The notes below the pieces were generated by a model. It was not told the DNA's origin. It saw only the letters and a list, made by a program, of their open reading frames with translations, and ran no database searches. From assembly GCA_977006965.1 (NCBI GenBank), contig OZ345369.1, positions 1,612,001 to 1,676,000 of the forward strand: 64,000 nt of DNA, given 5' to 3'. This DNA comes from Phymatolithon calcareum (lineage: Eukaryota; Rhodophyta; Florideophyceae; Hapalidiales). Both the position numbers and the translations under genes were made by a program. Of the stretch, positions 44,780 through 56,847 are shown one piece after another (position 1 is the stretch's first letter; each line of letters opens with the position of its first letter).

Positions 44780-47700
44780 AATGCGTGTCGAAGCATCAAC
44801 CGTCAAAGCTGAGACTGCTGCACTTTTCACTGCCAGACGCGATGGAGAACGAATTCGTGACTACTGTGAACATTGTCATCGATCTGGACATAGAAGTGTG
44901 AAATGTTGGACCAAGTTTCCACACCTTGCTCCTGAAGGATACAAAAATCGGAATGGAAAGCAAACGAAACCAGCTGCATTCCTGACCGATGAATCGGAAC
45001 ATGTTCGAGTTATGTCCGATTCCGACTTTGTATGCCTGATGGTCAAGGTGCGCGATTCTGATATTTCCGACAAGTCAAAGTCATGGATCATTGACTCTGG
45101 TAGTACATCGCATATGACGTTCGATCGTTCAATCTTCTGCTCATACACCAAAATGTCTTCAACCGTCGAAATGGGAACCAAAGCACAGGCCACAATCGCT
45201 GGAAAAGGTGATGTCATCATTACGCTTAACGTGAACGGCAAATCGTTAAAACGAAAGCTCAAGGACGTTATGCACATAGCCGACTTTGGATACTCTCTAT
45301 TGTCTGTCTCAAAAATGGATGAGTATGGCTATGGTATAACGTTCAAGAACAGCCGTTGCTATGTTAAAGCTCATCATGACACTATCGCAACAGGTACTCT
45401 ACGCAAAAGTCTCTACTCTCTAGACCTTGCAGATGGAAATAAACTTAACGAAGTTTCCTGCTTCGCGAGCCTACAGCTCTGGCATGAACGATTTGCGCAT
45501 GGTGACCACACTGGAATTTCCGGAATGGTAAACCATGGGGTGGTGAATGGTGTAAAGATTGCTCCCAACTCACAGTCCACACATCCATGTAATGGTTGTC
45601 TTGCCGGCAAAGGTCATCGTGCTCCGATTCCAAAGTCCAGTAGTTCTCGCTCCACCGCTATTCTCGATCTCGTACATTCAGACGTTCTTGGTCCTATCGA
45701 CATTCCGTCCGGTGGAGGATCACAGTACTTCATCACATTCATCGATGATCACTCCAAGTGGACCACGGTATACACCATGCGAAAGAAATCGGAGAGCTTT
45801 GAGTGTTTTCGGAAGTTTCACAAGTACGCTTAAACCCATACAGGTAGAAAGCTTAAGCACTTGAACATACAGGACTTCTCGAAAGCACCAAAGCTCAAAG
45901 CAATTAGGACCGACAATGGAGGCGAGTACCTTTCCAACGAGTTCAAGGCATATGTTGCGGAACACGGCATCCATCGACAGCTCACAGTCGCTTACACCCC
46001 ACAGCAAAATGGGGTGGCAGAACGCATGAACCGCACACTTCTCAACTTAGTGCGCTCGATGCTCCATCACAGAGGCATCGAGAAGAAGTTCTGGGCTGAA
46101 GCGTTGGCAACTGCTGTGCATGTGCGTAACCGAGTTACGTCACGAGGACTTCCTTCGAACACGACCCCCCATCACATATGGATGGGTGCCCCTCCAGATT
46201 TGGGACACTTGCGCGTATTTGGCTCCAAGTGTTGGTACGTGATTCCGAAGAAGAAAGTGAAGAAACTCGACAGTCGTACCCGTGAGGCGGTTATGCTGGG
46301 ATACTCGTTGGCATCAAAAGGGTATAAGCTGTGGGATGCGGACTTGCGGAAAGTGATTGTGTCAAGGGACGTGACGTTCAATGAATCGGATTGCGGATTC
46401 GATGAGACCGAAACCAATGTATCACCTGAAACTCCTCAAATCAAACTGAGTGATGATACGGTTGAAGGTAAGGTCATTTCGGATGTAGATGATAAGAGCA
46501 TCGAGAAGGACATTGACGAAGGTGAGCAAGCAGATGGTGGAGAACAACCTATATCTCCATCTGGTTCTGACGAAACATCTCCGATAATCGCCAAACCCAT
46601 TCTGCGTAGGTCAGCTCGGGTCTCAAAACCACCCACTGACTTCTGGAACGCTCCGTCGCATACTGCTATGCTGGCCTTCGAGTCCGTCAACCTTGCATCT
46701 GAAATCGGTTTGTCTTCTCATCAAGTGCCTCAGACCTTCAAGGAAGCGACTTCAATTAAAAATGTCGACTTCTGGTCTCCGGGCATTGAGAATGAACACT
46801 CGTCACTAACCCGCAACAACACTTGGAAGTTGGTCACTCGCAAGCCTGGCATGAACGTTCTACCGTGCAAGTATGTCTTCAAGGTCAAGGATACAGGCCC
46901 TAAAGTCCGCATTGTTGCGAAAGGGTTCCGACAGGTGCATGGGGTGGACTACGGTGAAACGTATGCCCCAGTCGTAAAGTTCACCTCGATTCGTATCCTA
47001 CTTGCAACCGTTGCTGTCCATGATTTTGAACTATACCAAAAGGATGTTGTTACGGCTTTCTTGCATGGTGACCTTGACGAAGACATCTACATGGAGGTTC
47101 TGTCTGGATTTCGAGATCCCAAGCGTCCTGACCCTGTTTGCAAGCTCTTGAAGGCACTATACGGCCTGAAGCAAGCACCGCGACAGTGGCATGCCAAGAT
47201 CGACAAGTTCCTCATCGACGAGCTCGGCTTCTCAAGTAGTCCCAATGATCCTTGTCTCTATGTCCGGCATAAGTCAAGCAGCATCATTATCATCGCGCTA
47301 TATGTGGATGACTTGCTGATTGCCGGAAACGATACTTCTGCTATTTCGTGGATCAAGGCGGAGCTGAACAAGCGATTCGAGATGAAGGACCTTGGAGAAG
47401 CTAGTGTTTGTCTTGGACTTGAAATTCGCCGAGATCGCACACTTCGAACTCTTCACCTCTCGCAGTCGGTTTTCGCTCAGTCAGTCTTGGAACGTTTCAG
47501 GATGGAGAACTCGAAACCAGCACCAACCCCTATGGAGTCAAGCAACAAGAACACCGGAACCGAAGAAGTCGACATCACCCACCTCGTCGATGAACAAGTT
47601 CCATACCGTCCAGCCATCGGAAGTCTCATGTACTTGATGGTTGGTACACATCCAGACATCTCGGACTCGGTCGGAAAGCTGTCTTCGTTCTGCGAAAAGC

Positions 47701-48275
47701 CTCTGAAATGTCACTGGATGGGCGTGAAGCGTGTTCTGCGATATATTGCGGGTACTCGAGATCACGGAATTTTGTTCGGTGGAAGTGGGAGTTTTGTTCC
47801 AATCGGTTACACGGATGCGGATTGGGCGGGATGTGTTGAGACAAGACGGTCCACGAGTGGCTATGTGTTCCTTCTTGCAGGGGGAGCCATAAGCTGGCGT
47901 TCAAAGAAGCAAACCATCGTCGCCACTTCAACATGCGAAGCGGAATACATCGCTTCGTGTGCCGCCGCCAAGGAATCTGTCTGGTTGTCAAGACTCATTG
48001 CCGATGTTCAAGGTCTGGAGAAGCCATCCGCCATGACTCTGTACACTGACAGTCAAAGTGCGATCGCGACCGGGCGAAACGCGGCCATCACTCAGAGGAA
48101 CAAGCACATAGACATCCAATATCACTATGTTCGTGATGTGGTTGCCACGGGCAAGATATCAATCAAGTATTGTAGTACTGAGTTGATGATTGCGGATGCA
48201 CTCACCAAGCCACTCGATCGTGTCAAGACGGCCAAGTTCGCACAAGACATGGGAATATGCGCGAGGAGGCCGTAG
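44780..48275 (+). pseudogene. B4 gag(part)-pol, one stop
   Basis: It begins in mid-gag at MRVEASTVKAE, directly after the C1 LTR. It is open through zinc knuckle CEHCHRSGHRSVKC, protease IIDSGSTSH, pre-integrase LWHERFAH and integrase start to TAA at 45831 (GAA changed, in HKYAET). From there about 813 codons are open: RTDNGGEY, QQNGVAER, the acidic linker, RT (KDVVTAFLHGDL, YVDDLLIAGND), RNase H (TDADWAGC, CEAEYIA, YTDSQSAI, ADALTKPL) to CARRP. Protease to RNase H carries a single nonsense change, making this the least damaged pol in the window; gag N-terminus, leader and 5' LTR are missing. Confidence 0.92.
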
Positions 48276-48296
48276 TGTCCCTCGATCAAGGGGGAG

Positions 48297-48737
48297 TGTT
48301 GGAAGTGTGATTGCTTGGAGCTCTAGTCGCAAACACACTTCAATATCAAGGTATGATCTCGGTACACGTGTACACGTGTCAAGTCGAATGTCAAAGTGTC
48401 TCAGAACTTTTAATCAAGAAGATTGGCAGTGACACGTGTCAAAGTATGATAAGAGTATGATAATCATACTCCCCTCACTCAGTAGATGATTCTTGATTTT
48501 TCATGTTACACGTGTCATATGATAGTATGACAAATTTGTTTAGGGTTAGAGTGTCTCCGTCGTCAATTAGGGTTTTGATCAAGTCTGGTTGTGTTCTCAG
48601 GTCTATAGTCTTGACCTGAGGTCCGCCAAGTGAATAAACCAAGGAACTCATTCACTCACAACTCATCTTCAACTCAACCAATTCACTCCAACCAAACTTT
48701 TTCCTTCACCTCATCTCCTCCATAACCTCCAACAACA
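48297..48737 (+). repeat. LTR class B/C, 3' LTR of B4
   Basis: This is 441 bp, TGTTGGAAGTG to CCTCCAACAACA, after CGATCAAGGGGGAG. The TATA region is shortened (CTATAGTC for CTATATAGTC near 48602). It abuts E2 gag at CAGCT (48738-48742). Confidence 0.92.
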
Positions 48738-51700
48738 CAGCTCGCATCTACCCTGAAGTCAATGGGTGTCGATATCGACGACAAAGAAATGGCGATGGCT
48801 GTACTTAACGGACTTCCAGAAAGCTAAGATAGCTTAATCAGTGCACTCGATGCTCTTGGGAACGAGGATGAGTCATTCTCTCTGGAATTTGTCAAGAGCA
48901 GACTTTTGCAAGAAGAGCAACGCATGTCTATGAGAGTCGAAGCATAAACCGTCAAATCTGAAACTGCCGCACTGTTCACTGCAAGACGTGATGGAAAAAG
49001 CATTCGTGACCACTGCGACCATTGTCATCGATCTGGACATAAGAGCCATAAATGTTGGACCAAATTTCCTCACCTTGCTCCAGATGGATACAAACGTCGA
49101 AATGAAAAGCAAACAAAACCATCTGCATTTCTGACTGATGAATCGGTACCCACTCGAGTGATGTCCGATTCCGACTTTGTATGCCTCAGGGCCAATGTGC
49201 GCAGCTCCGACATTCCCGAAAACTCTAAGTCATGGATCATTGACTCTGGCAGTACATCGCACATGACATTCGATCGTTCGATCTTCTGCTCGTATACTGA
49301 AATGTCGTCAACTTTCGAAATGGGAACAAAAGCTAAAGCCACAATTGCAGGCAAAGGTGATGCCATCATTACGCTCAATGTCAATGGGAAGCCGTCGAAA
49401 TGCAAACTGAAGGATGTTATGCACATTCCGGACTTTGGATACTCTCTACTATCGGTATCCAAAATGGATGAGTATGGATATGGGATTACGTTCAAGAACA
49501 GACGTTGTTATGTTAATACACATCATGACACGATTGCTACAGGTACACTTCGCAAGAGTCTCTACTCACTTGACCTTGCAGATGAAAATAAAGTTACCGA
49601 AGTTTCCTGTTTCGCTAGCCTCCGGCTTTGGCATGAACGTCTCGCTCATGACCACCCATCTGGTATCTCCGATATGGTACGTCATGGGGTGGTCAAAGGT
49701 GTGAAAATTTCTCCCAGTCCGAACTCAGTGCATCACTGCAAAGGTTGTCTGGCCGGCAAAGGTCATCGCGCTCCTATCCCAAAGTCTAGTACTACTCGTT
49801 CTGAAGCTGTCCTCAACCTCGTACATTCCGACGTCTTAGGTCCTATCGACATTCCATCACTTGGAGGCTCTCGATACTTTATCACATTCATAGATGATCA
49901 CTCCAAGTGGACCACGGTATACACCATGCGAAGAAAGTCGGAGAGCTTTGAGTGTTTTCGAAAGTTCCACAAGTACGCTGAAACCCACACAGGTAGAAAG
50001 CTTAAACATTTGAACGTTCAGGACTTCTCGACTGCACCAGAGCTCAAGGCTATTTAGGACCGATAACGGAGGCGAGTACCTTTCCAACGAGTTCAAGGCA
50101 TATTTGGCACAGCACGGCATACACCAGCAACTCACAGTAGCATACACCACACAACAAAATGGGGTGGCTGAACGCATGAACCGCACCCTTGTCAACTTGG
50201 TGCGCTCGATGCTTCATCACAGAGGCATCGAGAAGAAGTTCTGGGCTGAAGCACTTGCTACTGCTGTGTATGTTCGAAATCGAGTTACGTCAAGAGGACT
50301 TCCTTCAAACACGATCCACCATCACATATGGAAGGGTGCCGCTCCAGACTTGGGACACTTACGTGTATTTGCCATAAAGTGTTGGTACGTTATTCCGAAA
50401 AAGAAGGTTAAGAAACTCGACTCTCGAACTCGTGAGGCCATTATGCTGGGATATGCGACTTCATCCAAAGGGTATAAGCTGTGGGATCCGAGCTCCAAGA
50501 AGGTGATCGTGTCAAGGGATGTGACGTTCGACGAATCGGATTGCGGATTAGGTGAGACTGAAACGGATGTATCCACTAACACTCCAAACAACGCAGAGGT
50601 CAAACTATGTGAGGATATTGTTGAAACGAAGCAACAAGAACCTCGATGCAACCAGCGAAGAAGGGCAGCAGGCGGACGATGGAGAACAACCTACAACTCC
50701 ACCAGCATCTGAAGAAACTACACCGATGATCGCCAAACCCATTCTTCGCAGGTCAGCTCGGGTCTCAAAACCACCCACTGACTTCTGGAGAGCTCCCCCG
50801 CATACTGCCATGCTTGCCTTCGAATCTGTCAATCTCGAATCGGAATCCGGTTTGTCTTCTCAACAAGTACCTCAGACCTTTAAGGAAGCGACATCCAATG
50901 AGAATGCCGACTTCTGGTCTCCAGCCATCGAGAAAGAACATTCTTCACTCCTCCGAAACAACACTTGGAGGCTGGTTTCTCGCAACTCCGACATGAACGT
51001 CCTACCGTGCAAGTATGTCTTCAAGGTCAAGGATACAGGCCCGAAATTTCGCATTGTAGCGAAAGGGTTCCGACAGGTGCATGGGGTGGACTACGGTGAA
51101 ACGTATGCCCCAGTCGTAAAGTTCACCTCCATCCGTATCCTACTTGCAACTGTTGCAGTCCATGACTTGGAACTTCATCAAATGGATGATGTGACAGCAT
51201 TTTTGCATGGTGATCTCGACAAAGACATCTACATGGAGGTTCCGGCCGGCTTTCAAGACTCCAAGCATCCCGACCTGGTGTGCAAGCTCCTCAAGGCACT
51301 ATATGGTTTGAAGCAAGCTCCTCGACAATGCCATGCCAAGATTGACAAGTTCCTCATCGACGAGCTTGGATTCTCGAGTAGTCCCAATGATCCATGTCTC
51401 TATGTCCGGCAAAAATCTAATTCCATCATGATCATAGCTCTGTACGTGGATGACTTGCTGATTGCCGGGAACGACAGTTCTGCCATTATGTGGATCAAGG
51501 GGGAGCTCAACCAGAGATTCGAGATGAAGGATCTTAACGAAGCCAGCTTGTGTTTTGGACTTGAAATCCGAAGAAATCGAAAACTTCGGACTCTCCATCT
51601 CTCACAGTCGGTGTACGCTCAGTCCGTCTTGGAACGTTTCGGTATGGAAAACTCAAAACCAGTACCAACGCCAATGGAGTCCAGTCACAAGAACACCGCA

Positions 51701-52417
51701 GTTGGAGAAATCGATATCACCGAGTCTGTGTCAGACCAAGTCCCGTATCGTCCTGCTATCGGAAGCCTCATGTATTTGATGGTGGGCACTCGGCCAGATA
51801 TATCGGACTCGGTTGGCAAGTTGTCTTCATTCTGCGAAAAGCCTCTCCAACGTCACTGGATGGCTGTCAAGCGTGTTCTTCGCTATATCGCGGGTACTCG
51901 GTACCATGGCATTCTTTTCGGCTCAAATTGCAACTTGGTGCCATTCGGCTACACCGACTCAGATTGGGCAGGACGTGGAGAGACTCGTCGTTCTACAAGT
52001 GGTTATGTGTTCTTACTCGCAGGGGGAGCGATAAGCTGGCGTTCAAGGAAGCAGACCATCGTGGCAACATCAACATGCGAAGCGGAATATATCGTGTCAT
52101 GTGCCGCCGCCAAGGAAGCCGTATAGTTATCTCGCCTCATCGCCGACGTTCACGGTCTCGTCAAGCCAGCTCGCATGACTCTGTACACCGACAGTCAGAG
52201 TGCGATCGCGACGGGGAGGAACGCTGCCATCACTCAGCGAAACAAGCACATCGACATACAATATCACTATGTACGCGATGTTGTTGCCACCGGGAAGCTG
52301 AACATCAAGTATTGCGAGACGAACTTGATGGTCGCCGACGCATTGACCAAGCCGCTTGATCGCATTAAGACGGCCAAGTTCGCACAAGACATGGGTATAT
52401 GCGACTTGAAGTCCTAG
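48738..52417 (+). pseudogene. E2 gag(part)-pol, heavily broken
   Basis: It begins at LASTLKSMGVDIDD in mid-gag. Stops lie in gag near 48826 (TAA) and 48946 (TAA), then zinc knuckle CDHCHRSGHKSHKC, protease IIDSGSTSH, pre-integrase LWHERLAH and integrase are open from about 49158 to 50057, where one extra T shifts the frame. RTDNGGEY and QQNGVAER follow in the new frame. The linker is shifted again near 50630. RT (MDDVTAFLHGDL, YVDDLLIAGND) and RNase H are open to TAG at 52124-52126, a Trp codon, as in F. The end is DICDLKS at 52417. It is most similar to F. Confidence 0.9.
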
Positions 52418-52438
52418 TGTCCCTCGATCAAGGGGAAG

Positions 52439-52879
52439 TGTTGTAAGTGTGAAACTTGGAGCTCTCGTCGTGTCACACTTCGAAATCAAGGTATGATCTC
52501 GGTACACGTGTACACGTGTCAAGTCGAAAGTCGAAGTGTCTCAGAACTTTTAATCAAGAAGATTGGCAGTGACACGTGTCAAAGTATGATAAGAGTATGA
52601 TAATCATACTCCCCTCACTCAGTAGATGATTCTTGATTTTTCATGTTACACGTGTCATATGATAGTATGACAAATTTGTTTAGGGTTAGAGTGTCTACGT
52701 CGTCAATTAGGGGTTTGATCAAGTCTGGTTGTGCTCTCAGGTCTATATAGTCTTGACCTGAGGTTCGCCAAGTGAATAAACCAAGGAACTCATTCACTCA
52801 CAACCCAACTTCTCCTCAACCAATTCTTTCCAACAAAACATTTTCATTCACCTCATCTTATCCATAGCATCCAACAACA
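52439..52879 (+). repeat. LTR class B/C, 3' LTR of E2
   Basis: This is 441 bp, TGTTGTAAGTG to CATCCAACAACA. The polypurine tract is GATCAAGGGGAAG (one G to A). CTCAGGTCTATATAGTC lies near 52737. It abuts C4 on the opposite strand at AGTTT (52880-52884). Confidence 0.92.
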
Positions 52880-53931
52880 AGTTTGCATTTCGACGGTTTC
52901 CCATTCACATTGATCGTAATAATGGCGTCACCCTTTCCAGCGATTGTGGCCTTAGCTTTCGTTCCCATTTCAACAGTAGACGACAGTTCGGTGTACGTGC
53001 AAAATAGAGAGCGGTCAAACGTCATGTGGGATGTGCTTCTAGAGTCAATGATCCAGGACCTTGACTTCTCGGAAATGTTGGAATTGCGCACCTTGGCCAT
53101 CAAGCATACAAAGTCGGAATCACACATGACACGAACAGGTTCTGACTCATCAGTCACAAATGCAGATGGTTTTGTTTGCTTTTCATTCCGACGCTTGTAT
53201 CCTTCCGGAGCAAGGTGAGAGAATTTGGTCCAACACTAAACACTCTTATGTCCGGATCGATGACAATTGTCGCAGTGATCACGAATGCGTTCTCCATCGC
53301 GTCTGGCTGTGAACAGAGCGGCAATCTCAGCTTTCACGGTTGATGCTTAGACTCTCATAGACATACGCTGCTCCTCTTGCAAAAGTCTGCTCTTCAAAAA
53401 ATCGAGCGAGAATGACTCATCCTCGTTGCCAAGAGCATCGAGTGCACTGATTAAGCTATCGTACCGTACCGGAAGTCCGTTAAGTACAGCCATCGCCATT
53501 TCTTTGTCGTCGATATCAACACCCATTGACTTGAGGGTGGATGCGAGCTGGCGAATACGGTTCGTATAAGAAAGTATTTTCTCGTCCTCGAGCATTGTGG
53601 CGGTATAGAACTTGCGGCGAGCGGCCAGTTTGTTCAGTAGTGTATGTAGTTCAAAGATATTCAGAATCGACTGCCACATTTCCTTGGCGGTATTCACATC
53701 TTGCACATGCTCGAGATGTTCATCCGAGAGAGAGAGTCCGATAATAGCCTTCGCCTTGTTGTCAATTCGACGCCAGAGAGTGAAATCGTCCGAGTCCCGT
53801 GCTGGTGGATCGTCCTCAATGTATTCATCAAGTTCGCGGAATGATAGTACCAGCTGAATTTTCTGTTTCCAAGCATGGAAATTGGTCTCATTGAGTTTCT
53901 CGACCTTCAGCGTTCCTTGCGAGTTGTCCAT
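52880..53931 (-). pseudogene. C4 gag-protease fragment, cut by E2
   Basis: ATG 53931 (MDNSQGTLKVEKL). Gag is open to RMSMRV at 53347, then TAG and further changes, then the zinc-knuckle region CDNCHRSGHKSV with the last Cys followed by a stop near 53236. The protease region is open from about 53218, with IIDSRSTSH (the catalytic-loop Gly changed to Arg), to GKPSKCKL, where the E2 LTR begins. Nothing of the downstream domains is found in the window. Confidence 0.88.
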
Positions 53932-54366
53932 TTCGGGGAGTGTGGGTCTTCTATTCTTGTCGAAAATCCGTTCGGGGAGTCCACTGGGAGTTAACCGAAG
54001 TTAACTATCAAGGCAATCTGTCCCGTATAAGAAATTCCTTCAAGTCAATGTGACCCGGACCTTGATCGGGGAATGGCTCAATGGCCGTATACCTCTTGTG
54101 GCGTTTTGGTACACCTGAACCTGCAGCCGGCAACGCGCACTGCAAGACGTTATAACACTTTCTGAACGGGCCTCACTCAAAGACCAGAGGTAATTGAGCA
54201 AGGAACCGAACAGGAAGCTCGTGAACAGGACAGACAAGTCCCCTGGAGCGGGCCTTGCGAGAAAACCAGAGGTAATCAAGCAAGGATGCGCAACCAGGAG
54301 AAGATCGGGGGCGAAGGATGAGCCCCGGAGACGACGATGATGATGAAGCGCAGTGGTGATCAAGCG
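53932..54366 (-). other. C4 leader with a single module
   Basis: It has only one TCTTGCAGTGCG module (about 54105-54150), unlike the two in B1, B2, B3, C3 and D. It begins CGCTTGATCACCAC after the PBS, like family B leaders. Confidence 0.7.
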
Positions 54367-54384
54367 CTGACTGGGCCCATAACC
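54367..54384 (-). other. PBS of C4, half tRNA-iMet type
   Basis: The minus-strand GGTTATGGGCCCAGTCAG directly follows the LTR end CAACA. Confidence 0.85.
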
Positions 54385-54827
54385 TGTTGTTGAGGTTAGG
54401 GATAAGATGAGGTGAAGGAAAATGTTTGGTTGGAAAGAATTGGTTGAGGAGAAGTTGGGTTGTGAGTGAATGAGTTCCTTGGTTTATTCACTTGGCGGAT
54501 CTCAGGTCGAGAATATATAGACCTGAAAACTCGAGCAGACATGATCAAAGCCCTAATTGACGAGGGAGACACACTAACCCTAAACAAATTTGTCATAATA
54601 TCATATCACACGTGTAACATGAAAAAATCAAGAATCATCTACTGAGTGAGGGGAGTATGGTGATCATACTCTTATCATACTTTGACACGTGTCACTGCCA
54701 ATCTTCTTGATTAAAAGTTCTGAGACACTTCGACTTTCGACTTGACACGTGTACACGTGTACCGAGATCATACCTTGATATTGAAGTTTGTTTGCGACTA
54801 GAACTCCAAGCAGTCACACTTTCAACA
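54385..54827 (-). repeat. LTR class B/C, 5' LTR of C4, right border of the array
   Basis: This is 443 bp on the minus strand, TGTTGAAAGTG to CCTCAACAACA. The flank at 54828-54832 is GTTAT. Copia-free sequence starts here. Confidence 0.9.
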
Positions 54828-55600
54828 GTTATTGAAAACCCGAACAAATGTACATGGCATATGTCATAGGATGTGCTGTAATCACTGGGAGTGAAAAGAT
54901 AGTAATGAAATGTGTACCGAAAGCCGGGAAGGTAAGAGTACCAGGCCCGAGTACGTTTTACACATTTTTACTCCCGCTTAAGGTACACATACGACTTTTT
55001 TCTGTAGACTCTAGAAAACACGCCTTTTTGACAAGTTCAAGTTTGTCGCCAATAGAAGCTCCCATGCAAAGTTCAAAAATGACTCTTTCAATGGACCGCT
55101 ATGAACCGAAACGATAATAAAGCGGTCTACGCGCAGAAAGTTGACAACCGGTTTGCGTTACTCCCCGCTTACAATCCACTGGTTGAAGGTTGACAGGGTT
55201 GGGAATATAATCTGGCCAATAGGACTCAGTTTGAATGAAATTGATATGAGCGCTGAAAACGCTCATCTTCAGAAGAACTATGAAATATTTTTCTTCCCAA
55301 GTTCACATTTTCTTACTTCAGTTACGTGAGAGCAGCTCGTATTTCTCGCTTCTACAATAACACGGTTGGGTTTATATTGAAAATGTGTGATCTCTCTGAT
55401 GCGATGCCGCCGTCTAAGATGTGATCAGGATCAGCGCTTAAATAGGGCGGGGGTGAGCAATTGCGCACCGTGTAAAAAACGGAACACTAACAGACGATAG
55501 ACTAATAACCGCAAGGGGACATTATGTAATCGCTGAGAGTGTAATTGTCGTTCATTACACCCCTGCAACATTGCTTGTCTACAATGTGAAGCTACGACGT
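54828..55600 (+). repeat. Diverged repeat, copy 1
   Basis: Two pieces match copy 2 (56770-57075): about 54845-54905 (MAYVIGCAVITGSEKI in one frame, GTAATCACT..GAGTG) and about 55362-55600 (GGTTGGGTTTAT, TGATCT, CGTCTAA, TTAAATAG, CGTGTAAAAA, CTAACAGAC, ATTGCTTGTCTACA). About 460 bp between them have no partner in copy 2. No gene is recognised. Confidence 0.55.
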
Positions 55601-56098
55601 TCCTCTCTGCTACATGAGCTCCCTAAAGACGACGACAGATTAGTTCAATTTGGAAAAGCGTGAAATGGCGGCGAGAAGTGGCGAGCTGGAAAAGACCTTT
55701 CAAAAGGTTGCCTCAAAAATCGGTCATCGATTGCTGATGGAGTTAGCCTGGAGATGTTTGAACAACAATGAGGCCGTCAAGACCGAAAATGAATGAAGTC
55801 GCGTCGATAATAATGGGAACAGTGGAACAGAAACATGCGACTTTGGTGAAGGGCTTGGTGTCTCCAGCTAGGCGCACGTACTCAGGAATAATTTTGCCGC
55901 CTTGGCCGTCGACTGGTAATCATCATCACCCTCTCGATACCTCCCTTGGGCCACTGTATTTAGATTTATACAGATGCTTGTTTAGTCAATAGTCTCCCGT
56001 TGATTCTTGCAGTGCCCTTGTCAACGACTCGTCCTGCAGTGCTTCATTTGCAGAATGATGTAGTGCCCATCTAATAGTTCTTCTTCCTGTCTGCAACA
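55601..56098. other. Intergenic, nothing recognised
   Basis: The longest frame (55768-55992) is short and unlike anything I know. No repeat class from the array occurs here. Confidence 0.4.
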
Positions 56099-56847
56099 AT
56101 GATATCAGAAGAGCTTCTCACTACCAAGTCGTACGCGAATATTTTGCAATTTGATTTGAAGGATATTCTCCTCAAGATCCAAGAGGACCGTGTTACGGCC
56201 AAGCATATCTTGACGATGGAATTCGGATGTGGCTTAGTGAGGGCAGTGACGCCGTTATCTTTTCTCTTAGAATTACAGCTTGTTCCGACAACAACGTACG
56301 CACTTTGCACTGGGCAGGGGTTAATTTCCGAGAAGGTACTGCCCTTCCAAATGCATCTGGATGCCCTGAAGGAGTTATGTGAGCGGTGCCGCCAGTTTCT
56401 GGTCTATTCTCGGCGCCTCAATATGGCGTTACAAATCCTCCCCTTATGTCGACCTATCGATGAGAAGACCTGTCGGCAAACGAGCTTGCAGACTTCATGT
56501 TGGGATATGGGAACTGGTTGGCGGAAGGTAATTCGCCACTCGGAGATCTCATTTTTGAGAGAGCAGCGGAATTGCTGAACTAAAAATCTATTACAGAGCT
56601 AGATTTGGACGAGCTTCATCGCCTGCAAGTAGCACTGTCTCCAAACGGTCTGAATTTGGAAATTTTGCGCCCATTGTACTCAGAAAGCACGTCGTTTTTT
56701 AGGTTTTCTGCGAAACGCAGTATCAGCTTTTCGGGGTTCAAGCCGAGGTCTCAGTTAAGGACCGCAGTGTGTAGCTTTATATATGCGAACGCCATTGTTG
56801 GTATTGTAATCACTCGGAGTGTTAAGATAAGCTTGGGTTTATCATGA
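56099..56847 (+). pseudogene. Broken gene of unknown family
   Basis: An ATG-started frame (MISEELLTTKSYANIL) is open to about 56450. The coding sense then seems to continue in another frame (LSANELADFMLGYGN, GDLIFERAAELLN), a TAA follows at 56581, and the same frame goes on (ITELDLDELHRLQVAL, SPNGLNLEIL) to FIYANAIVGIVITRSVKI. The last part overlaps the repeat and resembles copy 1 at 54848. I infer a protein gene of over 230 codons that has suffered a frameshift and a stop, with a second truncated copy ending at 54.8-54.9 kb. Its function is unknown. Confidence 0.4.

Noticed and set aside
48538-48550. TTTAGGGTTAG in class B/C LTRs as telomere repeat
   Set aside because: It appears once per LTR at a fixed place, not as a tandem array, so it is part of U3 and not telomeric DNA.
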